Assembly (NCBI GenBank): GCA_002254845.1 | Contig: NKPT01000033.1 | Location: forward strand, 1 to 38,596 | Reading direction: 5' to 3' | DNA: 38,596 bases | Source of the DNA: Chloracidobacterium sp. CP2_5A | GTDB taxonomy: Bacteria > Acidobacteriota > Blastocatellia > Chloracidobacteriales > Chloracidobacteriaceae | Shown here: positions 24,364 to 33,191 of the stretch, piece by piece | Position numbering within the stretch: position 1 is the stretch's first letter | Layout of the letters: each line of letters starts with the position of its first letter | Notes under the pieces: model-generated | The model's database searches: none | What the model was told of the DNA's origin: nothing | Seen by the model: the letters and a program-made list of their open reading frames with translations, nothing else | Program-made: the position numbers and the translations under genes

Positions 24364-25776
24364 CTACGGCGAGAAGGGCTCTAAAAAAGCGACGCTTTCC
24401 GCGATGGCATTCGCAAGCGCGGCTTCCTGCGCCGGAAAGACGGTTCGCAAGTCAAGCAATGCGCGCCCGGCGGCGGCGCGCGCGACGACTGGCGGCGACG
24501 CCCCCCGCAACCGCGCCGCCAGGTCGTCGGAGGAGCCGGTCGGCGGCGTCAGCGCGATGAGCGTCGTTGGCAGCTCGACGTTTGGCGCGCAGCCGCCGCC
24601 GATGACCGACGCGCCCGGCGCGAGTTCAATGCGGCAGCGTTCTGGCGGAACGCGCCGCCGCAGCCGCCGCGCCAGGCGCTGCGCCCGCCGCTTGAGAGTC
24701 AGCGGGGACGCCCGCAGCATCGCCAGCGTCGGTATGGCCGCCCAATCGCCCGCCCGGCACAGACGCAAGACGGCTTCCAGCGCGGCGTAGGTCAGCTTGT
24801 CCACGCGGAGCATCCGCATGAGCGGCCGCCGCCGGATGTGCTCGATCACGTCGCGGCGCCCGGCGATGACGCCCGCCTGCGGGCCGCCGAGGAGCTTGTC
24901 GGCGCTGAACGTCACCACGTCCGCGCCGTCGGCGAGCGACCGCGCCGGGAGCGGCTCGTCGCGCAGGCCGTCGGCCGTCAAGTCAACCAGCAGTCCGCTT
25001 CCAATGTCGTCAAACAGGATGAGCCCGTGTCGCTTGGCGAGTTCGGCCAACTCGGCGACGGTCGGACGCGCCGTGAAGCCAGTCATCCGAAAGTTCGACT
25101 GGTGAATGCGGACGATGAGGCGCGCGTCGGGCGTCAGCGCCGCTTCGTAGTCGGCCAACCGCGTGCGGTTGGTGGTCCCGACTTCGCGCAGCGCAACGCC
25201 GCTTTGCGCCATAATGTCGGGGATGCGAAACCCGCCGCCAATTTCTACCAGCTCGCCGCGCGAGATGAGCGCCGCCCCGCCCCGCCCAAGCGCGTCGAGA
25301 ACGAGCCAGACGGCCGCCGCGCAGTTGTTGACGACGACCGCCGCCTCGCAGCCGAGCAGCTCTCGCCAGAGAGCCTCGCCATGCGCGTCGCGCCGCCCGC
25401 GGCGGCCGGTCGTCAGATCGTATTCGAGATTGGCGTAGCCGCCGGCGATTTCCACAACGGCCTGGAGCGCCGGCGGCGGCAGCGGCGCCCGCCCTAGGTT
25501 GGTGTGGAGGATGACGCCGGTCGCGTTGATGACCGGACGCAGCGACCGCGTTTCAAATAACCGCTGTCGCGCCGCCGCGCAGAGCCGCTCCAAGATTCGC
25601 TCGGACGGACACGACACGGCGGGGCTTTGAAGCAGTTCGGCGCGGCGCTGAGCGATGGCGGCGCGGGCCGCCGCGCGGCGTTCAACTGGCGTATACGCCT
25701 GCGCCGTCGGGTCGGCGTCCAGCGCCTGCGCCAGACGCTCCACTGACGGCAAGCGGCGCAGTTCCTCCGGCCGCAT
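24364..25776 (-). CDS. selA: L-seryl-tRNA(Sec) selenium transferase
   Basis: A 470-residue PLP enzyme that turns Ser-tRNA(Sec) into selenocysteinyl-tRNA(Sec) using selenophosphate. Landmarks: LPSVERLAQAL at the N-terminus, INATGVILHTNLGRAPL, the PLP Lys294 in FSADKLLGGPQAG and PLMRMLRVDKLTYAALE after it. Length fits bacterial SelA. An in-frame start 153 bases upstream exists, but ATG 25776 follows the stop of the fumarylacetoacetase-family gene by one base (TGAGATG), and the family start fits, so the two are translationally linked. Presence of SelA implies selB, selD, a tRNA-Sec and at least one selenoprotein elsewhere; none is in this window. A SelA-like protein with another role cannot be ruled out. 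Confidence 0.9.
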   Translation of the reverse strand: MRPEELRRLPSVERLAQALDADPTAQAYTPVERRAAARAAIAQRRAELLQSPAVSCPSERILERLCAAARQRLFETRSLRPVINATGVILHTNLGRAPLPPPALQAVVEIAGGYANLEYDLTTGRRGRRDAHGEALWRELLGCEAAVVVNNCAAAVWLVLDALGRGGAALISRGELVEIGGGFRIPDIMAQSGVALREVGTTNRTRLADYEAALTPDARLIVRIHQSNFRMTGFTARPTVAELAELAKRHGLILFDDIGSGLLVDLTADGLRDEPLPARSLADGADVVTFSADKLLGGPQAGVIAGRRDVIEHIRRRPLMRMLRVDKLTYAALEAVLRLCRAGDWAAIPTLAMLRASPLTLKRRAQRLARRLRRRVPPERCRIELAPGASVIGGGCAPNVELPTTLIALTPPTGSSDDLAARLRGASPPVVARAAAGRALLDLRTVFPAQEAALANAIAESVAFLEPFSP

Positions 25777-25777
25777 C

Positions 25778-26635
25778 TCAGTCCCGCGGGGCGACGACGA
25801 CGTTGCGGAGCGTTCCGATGCGCTCAATCGTGATCGCCACTTCGTCGCCGGGCTGGAGAAAAACGGGCGGGCGGCGAAAAACGCCGACCCCGCCAGGCGT
25901 GCCGGTGGAAATGACGTCGCCCGGCTCAAGCGTCATCGCCTGCGATAAAAACCAGATCAGGTAGGGAATATCGAAAATCATCTCGCGCGTATTCGACGCC
26001 TGCATGACGCGCCCGTTGAGCGTGAGGCTGATGTCCAGCGCAGGCGGGTCAGGAACGGCGTCGGCCGTTACAAGCCACGGCCCCATCGGCGCGAAGGTGT
26101 CGCAGGATTTCGCCCGCGTAAACTGCTTGTCCTGGCGCTGCATGTCGCGGGCGCTGACGTCGTTGAGGATGGCGTAGCCGCCGACGTAAGCGGAGGCGTC
26201 CTCCCGCGCGACCCGGCGAGCCGTTTTGCCGATGACGACGGCCAACTCGGCTTCGTAGTCCACTTCGCGGCTGGTGGGCGGCAAAACGATGGGACTGCCG
26301 TGACCCGTCACGGCGCTGGCGTACTTGGCGAACGTCACCGGCTCGGTCGGCGCGGCTTTGCCCTGCTCGGCGGCGTGATCGCGGTAGTTCAGCCCAACGG
26401 CGATAATCTTGCCCGGCCGCGGCACGGGCGGCAGGAACTCGACCGCGTCAAGCGATATCGCGCCGCCGCGCCGCGCCTTTTCCGCCACATCCGCAAAGAG
26501 CGCCGCCCGCGCCATGGCGTCGAGGGCGAACGCATCCTTTGGCTCAGCGAGGGCGTGGCTCAGCTCAATGGCGACCTCATCCACAATGGCGGCCGTGAAG
26601 GTTTTGGACTGGTAGCGCAAAAGAGCGAGACGCAT
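25778..26635 (-). CDS. Fumarylacetoacetate hydrolase-family protein
   Basis: A 285-residue FAH-fold enzyme. The metal site is visible in DYEAELAVVIGK with GLNYRDHAAE before it, then GYAILNDVSARDMQ and the ISTGTPGGVGVF motif. The short form of the family includes fumarylpyruvate hydrolases and acylpyruvases as well as fumarylacetoacetase, so the substrate is not certain. It could close tyrosine catabolism started by the HPPD at 6.2 kb, but homogentisate dioxygenase and maleylacetoacetate isomerase are not in the window. Its stop and the selA start are one base apart. ATG 26635 is the natural start (MRLALLRYQS). Confidence 0.9.
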   Translation of the reverse strand: MRLALLRYQSKTFTAAIVDEVAIELSHALAEPKDAFALDAMARAALFADVAEKARRGGAISLDAVEFLPPVPRPGKIIAVGLNYRDHAAEQGKAAPTEPVTFAKYASAVTGHGSPIVLPPTSREVDYEAELAVVIGKTARRVAREDASAYVGGYAILNDVSARDMQRQDKQFTRAKSCDTFAPMGPWLVTADAVPDPPALDISLTLNGRVMQASNTREMIFDIPYLIWFLSQAMTLEPGDVISTGTPGGVGVFRRPPVFLQPGDEVAITIERIGTLRNVVVAPRD

Positions 26636-26733
26636 AGGGCTTGCAGCGGTTCAATGCGCGGGAGCGATTGTGTGAGCGCAGCCTACCATAGCCCTGACGG
26701 CTTGGCGGAAAAAAAGGGTCTTCCGCGCCGGCG

Positions 26734-28671
26734 CTACCTGGCGCGCGCAAAGCCAGCCGCCAAGCCGCGGCGAAGGTCGCGCGGTCGAAGATCAGAACGA
26801 ACGCCATAGGAGCCGCAGGGCAATTCAGCGTCCCCGCAAAACCCTGCGACGGGATACAGATAGGTCACGCCCGCCAGCGACTTCCTTTCAAGGCGAACAT
26901 TGATCGGGCGAACGTCCATCTCGCTTTTGACCACAAGGTGGAATGGCAGCGTCGGCGGCGGAAGCAGCCACTTGGGGACGGAATTATCAGGCGCGTTCAG
27001 CAATCCGGCCGCGGCATAGGACTCAATCGCCATTTCCGTCGCATCCTTCGCGCATCCGGTCGCCGCAATGCAGCTTGCCAGAACAACCGCCGTCGTCAAC
27101 GGCGCCCAAGTCGGTTGAGGCGCGAAAAAACGCCTGCGGCTCAGCGCCTTTCCAAGGAAAAAAGCCAGGAGTCCGGCGCTGGTCACAAAGCCTGCGATCA
27201 GAATTCCCGTGGACCATCGAAATGGAAGAAACCTGAGCGCGATAAGCAACAAGAAAATGGATGCAAGGCTGGCGCTAAAGCGATCGCGCAAGAAGCGCTC
27301 GCCTTGGTCTGCGCGAGCATGCAGAAGCAAGGCCAGCAAAAGGCTTGTTCCAATATGTAAGTAGCCAAGACCGTAGCGAGCGTCGGGCGCTGAAGCGAGA
27401 ACAAAAACATTGCCAATCAGCCCAACGGCGGCAACCAATAGAATCGCCCCTTTAACGCTTCGGATAAATATGAGAAAGCCTGCGCTAGCAAGGTTAATTA
27501 CTGAGAAAAAAATAAAGTATGTCTGATTCCGTAGCCACCGCCAGCCCATTTCCGACCAACTCGTCGGCACGCTTGAGTTGCCGTCAGGGTAGAAGCCCAG
27601 CGCGACCGTCAGCGCGGGGAGCTTCGCCTTGTCTTCCGCCGTGGCAGGATCAACGGCCCAGCCGACTTGAAGATCAAAAAGCGTCAGAGGGTAAAACGCA
27701 TAGCCGCTTGAGATAAACTGAACTGCAAAGAAAGGTCCGGCATAAAGCGCCAGAACAAACGCAAGAAAAGCTAGCGAGCGCGCTGAGTCGCGCCGTCGCC
27801 AAGCTTCTGCAAGCGCTACAATCGCGGCTAGCGGGGCCGTGAAAAGCTTAAGGCTGACCGCTCCAGCCACGCACAGTAAAGCGGGATGAAACCCTCGGTC
27901 GCCGCGCTCGCTGTCGGCTGAGCCTGCAAGCAAAAGCCAGCAAGTCATGACAACAACGAAGACGACAATAATATCCGGCGAGGGCGAAAAGACAATTTGG
28001 CTATAGCTTCTAAGACAAATGCTCAGATAGACAAGCGAGGCAACGCCAAGAAACCAGTCGGAGAGCCTCATTGTTCCGCGCGTCAGTCGCCAGCCGACCA
28101 GCATGAAGTTCAAGCCAAACAGCGTGCAGGCAAAGCCATTCGCTAGCGCGTAAACGCGCCCTCGCGCCAACCCGGCGTCAAACGCGGCGGTCAGGGTATG
28201 CCAGGCGGTTGTGAGCGCAAGGTGTGGCTCTAGGAGCGCAAGTCCGCACACCGTGCCATACTCGCTGAACCACCGGACGCGCGGGATATGGTAAATCCGC
28301 GCATCTTCCAGAAGCGTTCCGCGCAAGACAAGCCAAGCCAGCGACAGGGCCAGCAGCCCGCCGCCTGCCAGGATAGGCCAACGCGCGAAGGTCCAGCATT
28401 CGCGAGCGGCGCGCCGCGCTTTCAGCAAGACCAGCGCCGGCAGCGACAGCCCAAGCGCCGTCAGGGCGCACCAGCGGGGGCGCAAGGGCAGGATGAGCGA
28501 TAAGGCGAGAAAAGCGTTGGTGAGCGTGAGCAAGCCAATCCACGCCATGGCGAGGCAGCGGTCGGCGGGTCGCTCGAAAGCGTCAAGTTGGCTGAAAAAC
28601 GTCAGAGCCGACGCGCCAACCGCGAGGCACAGGGCGAGCAAGACCGCCCAGGCGGCCAAATAAAAAATCAT
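26734..28671 (-). CDS. Large polytopic membrane protein, LIC_10190-like / GT-C-like
   Basis: A 645-residue inner-membrane protein with ten or more hydrophobic segments through about residue 520, then a soluble C-terminal part of about 100 residues. The region around 125-160 (ARIYHIPRVRWFSEYG, then GLALLEPHL and TTAWH) recalls the LIC_10190 family of putative membrane glycosyltransferases, and an acidic residue in the first outer loop is where GT-C enzymes bind lipid-linked sugar. Function is not established; attaching or polymerising envelope sugars is a reasonable inference. Codon use is less GC-rich than that of its neighbours in the middle of the gene (about 27.2-28.1 kb), which might reflect membrane composition or transfer. 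It is on the same strand as the FAH-selA pair, 98 bases upstream. Confidence 0.65.
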   Translation of the reverse strand: MIFYLAAWAVLLALCLAVGASALTFFSQLDAFERPADRCLAMAWIGLLTLTNAFLALSLILPLRPRWCALTALGLSLPALVLLKARRAARECWTFARWPILAGGGLLALSLAWLVLRGTLLEDARIYHIPRVRWFSEYGTVCGLALLEPHLALTTAWHTLTAAFDAGLARGRVYALANGFACTLFGLNFMLVGWRLTRGTMRLSDWFLGVASLVYLSICLRSYSQIVFSPSPDIIVVFVVVMTCWLLLAGSADSERGDRGFHPALLCVAGAVSLKLFTAPLAAIVALAEAWRRRDSARSLAFLAFVLALYAGPFFAVQFISSGYAFYPLTLFDLQVGWAVDPATAEDKAKLPALTVALGFYPDGNSSVPTSWSEMGWRWLRNQTYFIFFSVINLASAGFLIFIRSVKGAILLVAAVGLIGNVFVLASAPDARYGLGYLHIGTSLLLALLLHARADQGERFLRDRFSASLASIFLLLIALRFLPFRWSTGILIAGFVTSAGLLAFFLGKALSRRRFFAPQPTWAPLTTAVVLASCIAATGCAKDATEMAIESYAAAGLLNAPDNSVPKWLLPPPTLPFHLVVKSEMDVRPINVRLERKSLAGVTYLYPVAGFCGDAELPCGSYGVRSDLRPRDLRRGLAAGFARAR

Positions 28672-28778
28672 GTCTGGCTTGGCTCAGCGTTTCGGACTAG
28701 CCCTGCGCAAGCTCGGCGGCTTTTGCCGTTTTTCCGGTAGAGCGAAACGGGCAGCGGCGTCACTTCAGGCTTTAGCTG

Positions 28779-28854
<76 letters not shown>

Positions 28855-28879
28855 ACAGGCGACTAAGCTGTAGCTAGGC

Positions 28880-28909
28880 TGTATAAGCCGGACGGCGAGC
28901 GCTTGTCAA
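28880..28909 (-). promoter_or_regulatory. Promoter of tRNA-Lys
   Basis: TTGACA (28909-28904), an 18-base spacer and TATACA (28885-28880) on the minus strand, ending 25 bases before the tRNA 5' end. The -35 box is embedded in GCTTGACAAGC, the same 11-mer as at the tRNA-Gly promoter. Confidence 0.65.
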
Positions 28910-28921
28910 GCCCGATGATTT

Positions 28922-30163
28922 TCACTCGGTTGCCGGCGGCGACAGCGGCGACCACGCCTGCCAAGCCTCTTCAAGCGACTGCCCAAGCCAACTCAGCCCA
29001 ACCTTCGTCGCATGCCAGGGATCAGGCATGGCGAGCAAATAGACCAGCCGGCGCGTGACATAGCCCGCGATGCCGTCAAAAGCCAGTCCAAGAATGTTGG
29101 CGGCAGCCGCGCCGCGCCCCAGCGTCATCATTTCGCCAAGCGGCTCGTAATGATACTCCCGCGACGGCTCGCCACGCAGGGCGGCGGCAATGTTGCGAGC
29201 GACGATCAGCGCCTGCCGGACGGCAACTTGCGCCGTCGCCGGCGCGGCGACGCTCGCGGCAATGTCGCCCAGCGCGTAAACGCCCGGAAAACCGGGAACC
29301 TCAAGCGTCCGACCAACCGGAATCCGCCCGCGCCGGTCGCGTACAAAGGGAAAATCCGCCAACACTGGCGCGGGACGGCTGCCGGCCGTCCAAACGATGG
29401 CGTCAGCGGCAACCCGAGCGCCGTTTTCCAGCTCAACCCCAGCGGCGGAACAGCCCGCGACGCCGACCCCCAGGTGCAGCTCGACGCCGCGCCGCGCCAA
29501 CTCGCGGCGCGCTAGATGACGAAGCGCCGAGGCGTACTGCGGGAGAATTTCCGGGAGACGATCGATCAAATGGAGCTGCGCCCGCGCCGGCGGCAATCCC
29601 GCCCGCCGCAACTCAGCATGCAGCCGATCCGCCATTACGGCCGCCAGCTCAACGCCGCTTGGGCCCGCGCCAACGATGGCGAACGAAACGGTCTCGCCGG
29701 GCGCGGCGGCGGCGCGCTGCGCCGCGTCAATCAGTGACGCCTTTAGCGCGCGCGCGTCAGCCAGCGACCGGAACGGGCGAGCATGCGATCTGACGCCGGG
29801 CAAGCCAAAATCGTCGCTTACGCTGCCAAGCGCCAGCACGACAGTGTCAGCTTCAAGGACGAGGTCGCCGTCGGCTTGACGGACGAGCACCGCACGGCGA
29901 CCCGCGTGAAACTCGCCTCCCGCGACTTCCCCGCAAACAAATCGACAGCTGCCCGGCAAAACCTCGGCGAAAGACGGGGCGATCTGCCAGGCGGCGACTT
30001 CATCAGTCAGAATTTCATAGAGGAGCGGAAGGAAGAGAAACGCTGGAGCGCGATTGACCAAGGTTACGCCCGCTGAGCGCGTCACGCCAAGCGCGTCGAG
30101 CGCCCGCGCCAGATACAAGCCGCCGAATCCGCCTCCCAAAATCAAAACTCGATGCTTTCCCAT
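28922..30163 (-). CDS. ndh: Type II NADH:quinone oxidoreductase-family protein
   Basis: A 413-residue two-dinucleotide-domain flavoprotein. The FAD site GGGFGG follows directly on the start (HRVLILGGGFGGLYLARAL), the NAD(P)H site is IVGAGPSGVELAA, and the second FAD contact is PGVYALGDIAA. A C-terminal amphipathic region (about 340-400, with LVYLLAMPDPWHATKVGLSWL) would dock it on the membrane. It should pass electrons from NAD(P)H to quinone without pumping protons; cyanobacterial relatives reduce demethylphylloquinone instead, so the quinone is open. ATG 30163 was chosen at the Rossmann start rather than an in-frame start 60 bases upstream. It is followed by tRNA-Lys, whose promoter lies just past its stop, and preceded by rpsA. 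Confidence 0.88.
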   Translation of the reverse strand: MGKHRVLILGGGFGGLYLARALDALGVTRSAGVTLVNRAPAFLFLPLLYEILTDEVAAWQIAPSFAEVLPGSCRFVCGEVAGGEFHAGRRAVLVRQADGDLVLEADTVVLALGSVSDDFGLPGVRSHARPFRSLADARALKASLIDAAQRAAAAPGETVSFAIVGAGPSGVELAAVMADRLHAELRRAGLPPARAQLHLIDRLPEILPQYASALRHLARRELARRGVELHLGVGVAGCSAAGVELENGARVAADAIVWTAGSRPAPVLADFPFVRDRRGRIPVGRTLEVPGFPGVYALGDIAASVAAPATAQVAVRQALIVARNIAAALRGEPSREYHYEPLGEMMTLGRGAAAANILGLAFDGIAGYVTRRLVYLLAMPDPWHATKVGLSWLGQSLEEAWQAWSPLSPPATE

Positions 30164-30279
30164 GCTGATACATTCGAAGCGAACAGATGGGCGGGGATGG
30201 AGCGGCCGCTGGGGAAGCCGCACGGGTTCCCCCAGCGATATATTTGAGGAGCGGCAGGCTAAGCCCAGCGGGGCGCGCG

Positions 30280-32097
30280 CTAGCGCGACTCCTTTTCGCC
30301 GCGCATGAAGCGCGCAAGCTCGCCGAGGCTGGTCATGGTCTCGCTGTTGAGGTAGTTGCTCACGTCTTCAGGGTCGTTTTCCTTGCCGACCGCGCGCGCC
30401 GACAGGCCGATCTTTCGATTGGATTCATCAAGCTTGAGAATTTTGAATGGCAGCGATTGCCCAACTGAAACAACCGATTCCGCGCGGTCAACGCGCTGAT
30501 CGGAAAGCTCTGAAATATGGCACAGCCCCTCGATGCCTTCCTCAAGCTCCACGAACACTCCGAAGCCCGCAATGCGAACCACCTTGCCGGTCACGACATC
30601 GCCTAGCCGATGCTGCTGGAAGAAGCGCTCCCAGGCATTCGGCTCAAGGTCCTTGATAGACAAGCTGAGCCGCCGGTTGACCGTGTCAATGCTCGTGATG
30701 ATGGCCTCGATGGATTGCCCCTTCTTCAAAACATCCGAAGGATGCTTGACGCGCTTTGTCCAGGAAAGATCGGAAACGTGAATCAGCCCGTCTATGCCGT
30801 CCTCGATTTCCACAAAAGCCCCGAAGTCGGTTAGGTTGCGCACCTTGCCGGACACGCGCGAGCCAACGGAGTACCGCTGCGCGACGGAATCCCAAGGGTT
30901 GGGCTGGATCTGCTTCATCCCAAGACTGATGCGGCGATTGACCGGATCCACTTCCAGAATCATCGCCTCGACCTCATCGCCAACCGACACCAGCTTTGAA
31001 GGATGCTTGATACGCTTCGACCAGGTCATTTCCGAGACGTGAACGAGACCCTCGATGCCATCCTCAAGCTCGACAAAGGCGCCATAGTCGGTCACTGAAA
31101 CCACTCGCCCCTTGACGATGTCGTCCCGGCGGAAGCGCTCGGCGACAGTATCCCACGGATCGGGAAGAAGCTGCTTATACCCCAGACTGACCCGCTCGCG
31201 CTCGCGATCAAACTTAAGCACCTTGACTTGAACCGTGTCCCCCACGCTGAACAAATCAGAGGGCTTCGGCAACCGCCCCCACGACATGTCCGTTACATGC
31301 AAAAGGCCGTCAATCCCGCCCAGATCGATGAACGCGCCGTAATCGGTAAGATTTTTCACTTGGCCGGAAACGATGACATTCTCGTCAAGCAGGCGCAGGG
31401 TTTCGGCTTTCCGGGCCGTTGTCTCTTCCTCAAGCAGGACCTTGCGCGACAAAACAATGTTGTTGCGCTTTTTATTGAGCTTCAGAATGCGGCAGACGAT
31501 TTCGCGCCCCAGGAGCGCGTCCAGATTGCGCAGCGGGCGAATGTCAGCTTGGCTGCCCGGCAAAAAGGCCATGATGCCGCCCAAGTCCACTTGAAGCCCG
31601 CCCTTCGTGCGCTCGACAATCTTGCCGGACACCGTCTGGTTTTCCGCAAAGGCTTTCTCAATGGCTTCCCAGAGATGATGCCGACGCGCATCAGCATGGG
31701 AAAGCTCGACGTAACCATCGCCGCCTTCAATTTGCTTGACCATCACCTCGACAGAAGCGCCGCGAGCGATAGTCAGCTCGCCATCCGGCCCCATGAATTC
31801 TTCCTTCGAAACCAGCCCCTCCGACTTGAAGCCAATGTCAACGACAACGCCTCGCTCGGTGATAGAGACCACCTGCCCAACCACGATATCCCCGGGCGAG
31901 ACCGAGGCGGAGGTTTGCTCGTAATCGTCAAGCATTGAGGCAAAGTCAGTGTCATCAGCAGCTTCCGCCGCGGATGACACGTTCGGCTCCGTGTCCGGGG
32001 TAGTTTCCTCTGGAGCTGGTGAAGAAGGGGCGACCGGCGCGCGGAGCGGCGTGATAGTCACGCCTTCAGGGCCGGACGGCTGCACATTATCTGCCAT
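30280..32097 (-). CDS. rpsA: 30S ribosomal protein S1
   Basis: A 605-residue protein with six S1 (OB-fold RNA-binding) domains at about residues 68-135, 153-220, 238-307, 325-394, 412-481 and 498-568; domains 3-6 carry the strong DYGAF/DFGAF and VHVSEMTW-type signature. It binds mRNA on the 30S subunit and helps initiation. An acidic, Pro/Ser/Thr-rich N-terminal extension of about 65 residues precedes the first domain, longer than in E. coli. The promoter (TTGACA, 18-base spacer, TAGAGT) lies at 32173-32144, about 47 bases before the ATG, and AAGAAGAGA lies upstream of the start. No cmk gene is next to it, unlike many proteobacteria. Confidence 0.97.
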   Translation of the reverse strand: MADNVQPSGPEGVTITPLRAPVAPSSPAPEETTPDTEPNVSSAAEAADDTDFASMLDDYEQTSASVSPGDIVVGQVVSITERGVVVDIGFKSEGLVSKEEFMGPDGELTIARGASVEVMVKQIEGGDGYVELSHADARRHHLWEAIEKAFAENQTVSGKIVERTKGGLQVDLGGIMAFLPGSQADIRPLRNLDALLGREIVCRILKLNKKRNNIVLSRKVLLEEETTARKAETLRLLDENVIVSGQVKNLTDYGAFIDLGGIDGLLHVTDMSWGRLPKPSDLFSVGDTVQVKVLKFDRERERVSLGYKQLLPDPWDTVAERFRRDDIVKGRVVSVTDYGAFVELEDGIEGLVHVSEMTWSKRIKHPSKLVSVGDEVEAMILEVDPVNRRISLGMKQIQPNPWDSVAQRYSVGSRVSGKVRNLTDFGAFVEIEDGIDGLIHVSDLSWTKRVKHPSDVLKKGQSIEAIITSIDTVNRRLSLSIKDLEPNAWERFFQQHRLGDVVTGKVVRIAGFGVFVELEEGIEGLCHISELSDQRVDRAESVVSVGQSLPFKILKLDESNRKIGLSARAVGKENDPEDVSNYLNSETMTSLGELARFMRGEKESR

Positions 32098-32143
32098 GGG
32101 TTCGGAAATCTCTTCTTTGAAATTGCGCTAGTGGAAGCCTAAG

Positions 32144-32173
32144 ACTCTACAACCCTTGTCTCGTCAATGTCAA
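32144..32173 (-). promoter_or_regulatory. Promoter of rpsA
   Basis: TTGACA (32173-32168), an 18-base spacer, TAGAGT (32149-32144) on the minus strand. A second TTGACG follows directly. Spacing and a perfect -35 box fit a strong housekeeping promoter, with a leader of about 40 bases. Confidence 0.6.
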
Positions 32174-32194
32174 GGGACCGCAAGCTAAATAAAC

Positions 32195-32232
32195 AAAAAG
32201 ACGACGAGCTTTAGCGCCTTCGTCGTCTTTTT
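32195..32232 (-). terminator. Strong bidirectional terminator
   Basis: A perfect 13-bp inverted repeat, AAAAAGACGACGA (32195-32207) with TCGTCGTCTTTTT (32220-32232) and a 12-base loop. Transcripts from either strand end in a T-run. It ends the tRNA-Gly transcript, just upstream of the rpsA promoter, and so keeps the two units apart. Confidence 0.85.
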
Positions 32233-32242
32233 GAAGTTTTTG

Positions 32243-32317
<75 letters not shown>

Positions 32318-32352
32318 ATATGCTCTTCCGGGAAGCCTTGCGAGTATCGCTA

Positions 32353-32381
32353 AGGCTAGTTAGCGAACTGAGGCTTGTCAA
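32353..32381 (-). promoter_or_regulatory. Promoter of tRNA-Gly
   Basis: TTGACA (32381-32376), a 17-base spacer, TAGCCT (32358-32353) on the minus strand, ending 35 bases before the tRNA. The -35 region reads GCTTGACAAGC, identical to that of tRNA-Lys. The -10 box is poor. Confidence 0.55.
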
Positions 32382-32443
32382 GCCTTTCGCGCGAGCGAGG
32401 CTGTCCCCCGTCGCCGCCGGCTCAAGGTAAGAGCAGAAAAAAA

Positions 32444-32487
32444 TACACTTTCCGTCGAACATGGGTTGTGCTGCCTCCGAAAGTGTA
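32444..32487. promoter_or_regulatory. Dyad in the DICT gene leader
   Basis: TACACTTTC (32444-32452) and GAAAGTGTA (32479-32487) form a perfect 9-bp inverted repeat around a 26-base centre, about 110 bases upstream of the DICT-domain gene. It may be a split operator or a hairpin in the leader. The intergenic stretch 32382-32597 otherwise shows nothing I recognise. Confidence 0.4.
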
Positions 32488-32597
32488 CGAAAATAAACTT
32501 AACCGTTGGATACTGCGTTAAGCTCCGACGAGTTTTGTCCCCGGCAGCCTATCCCGCCGGTCGCCGATGGGGACGCGGTTGCCATGGGAGTCTTGCC

Positions 32598-33191
32598 ATG
32601 TCAGCACCCATCGCAGAGACCTTCGATAACATTGTCATCCACCTGGATGCGCGCGCCGAGCGTAACGGGGGCGGGCTGCCTGTCACTGAAACCGATACCT
32701 TTCGGACACTTAACTTTTCGCTCATGCTGAGCATTTCGCACTACATCGAGGACCGCTTCATTGAGAAGCGGCTGTCCGGCTTGTTTATCGCCTCGTTTCA
32801 AAAACTCTCGCTGTTTGTGCCGCAGCAAGAGCGTTATGCCGCCTTGGCGCGGACATCCAAGGACGTCTGGATTATTGGCGAGCCGGACATCCCGCCGCCA
32901 CTTTTAGCGAATAGCGTCCAGTTTTTCCGTCCGGCTGATAGCGCCTGCCGCGATTATTGGATCGTCCTGAGCGATGATCCGCGGTTTCGCATCGCGCTTT
33001 TCGCGCGCGAGCGGCGCAGCGCGGCGGCCGCGCCTGGCAAGAACGGGCATGTCAGCGGAAAACGCAGCTTCGAAGGCTTCTGGACCTATCGTGATGAGTA
33101 TATTGATGCCATCCGCGACAGCATCCAAACCTACTATGCCAAGCAGGAGCTGCGGGTCATGCCCCAAGCGGACGCGGTGGGCATCCCATAG
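32598..33191 (+). CDS. DICT sensory-domain protein
   Basis: A 197-residue protein made almost entirely of a DICT domain, a sensor module usually found joined to GGDEF, EAL, histidine kinase or MerR-type domains in cyanobacteria and other bacteria. Family-like segments: LFIASFQKLSLFVPQQERYAALA, GEPDIPPP, a beta-strand ending WIVLSDDPRFRIALFARER, and FEGFWTYRDEYI near the end. No output domain is fused, and none lies next to it, so a partner protein is expected. ATG 32598 has GGGAG 7 nt upstream; an open frame extends further 5' but without sense. The last 35 bases overlap the end of the convergent ubiquitin-like gene. Confidence 0.8.
   Translation: MSAPIAETFDNIVIHLDARAERNGGGLPVTETDTFRTLNFSLMLSISHYIEDRFIEKRLSGLFIASFQKLSLFVPQQERYAALARTSKDVWIIGEPDIPPPLLANSVQFFRPADSACRDYWIVLSDDPRFRIALFARERRSAAAAPGKNGHVSGKRSFEGFWTYRDEYIDAIRDSIQTYYAKQELRVMPQADAVGIP

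Noticed and set aside
24364-25929. Longer selA start upstream of 25776
   Set aside because: The extra 51 residues overlap the end of the hydrolase gene and lack homology; TGAGATG spacing supports ATG 25776.
28672-28778. Terminator after tRNA-Lys on the minus strand
   Set aside because: A GCC/GGC-type stem can be drawn with the sequence near 28720-28755 but it has no T-run and pairs poorly, so it is not listed.
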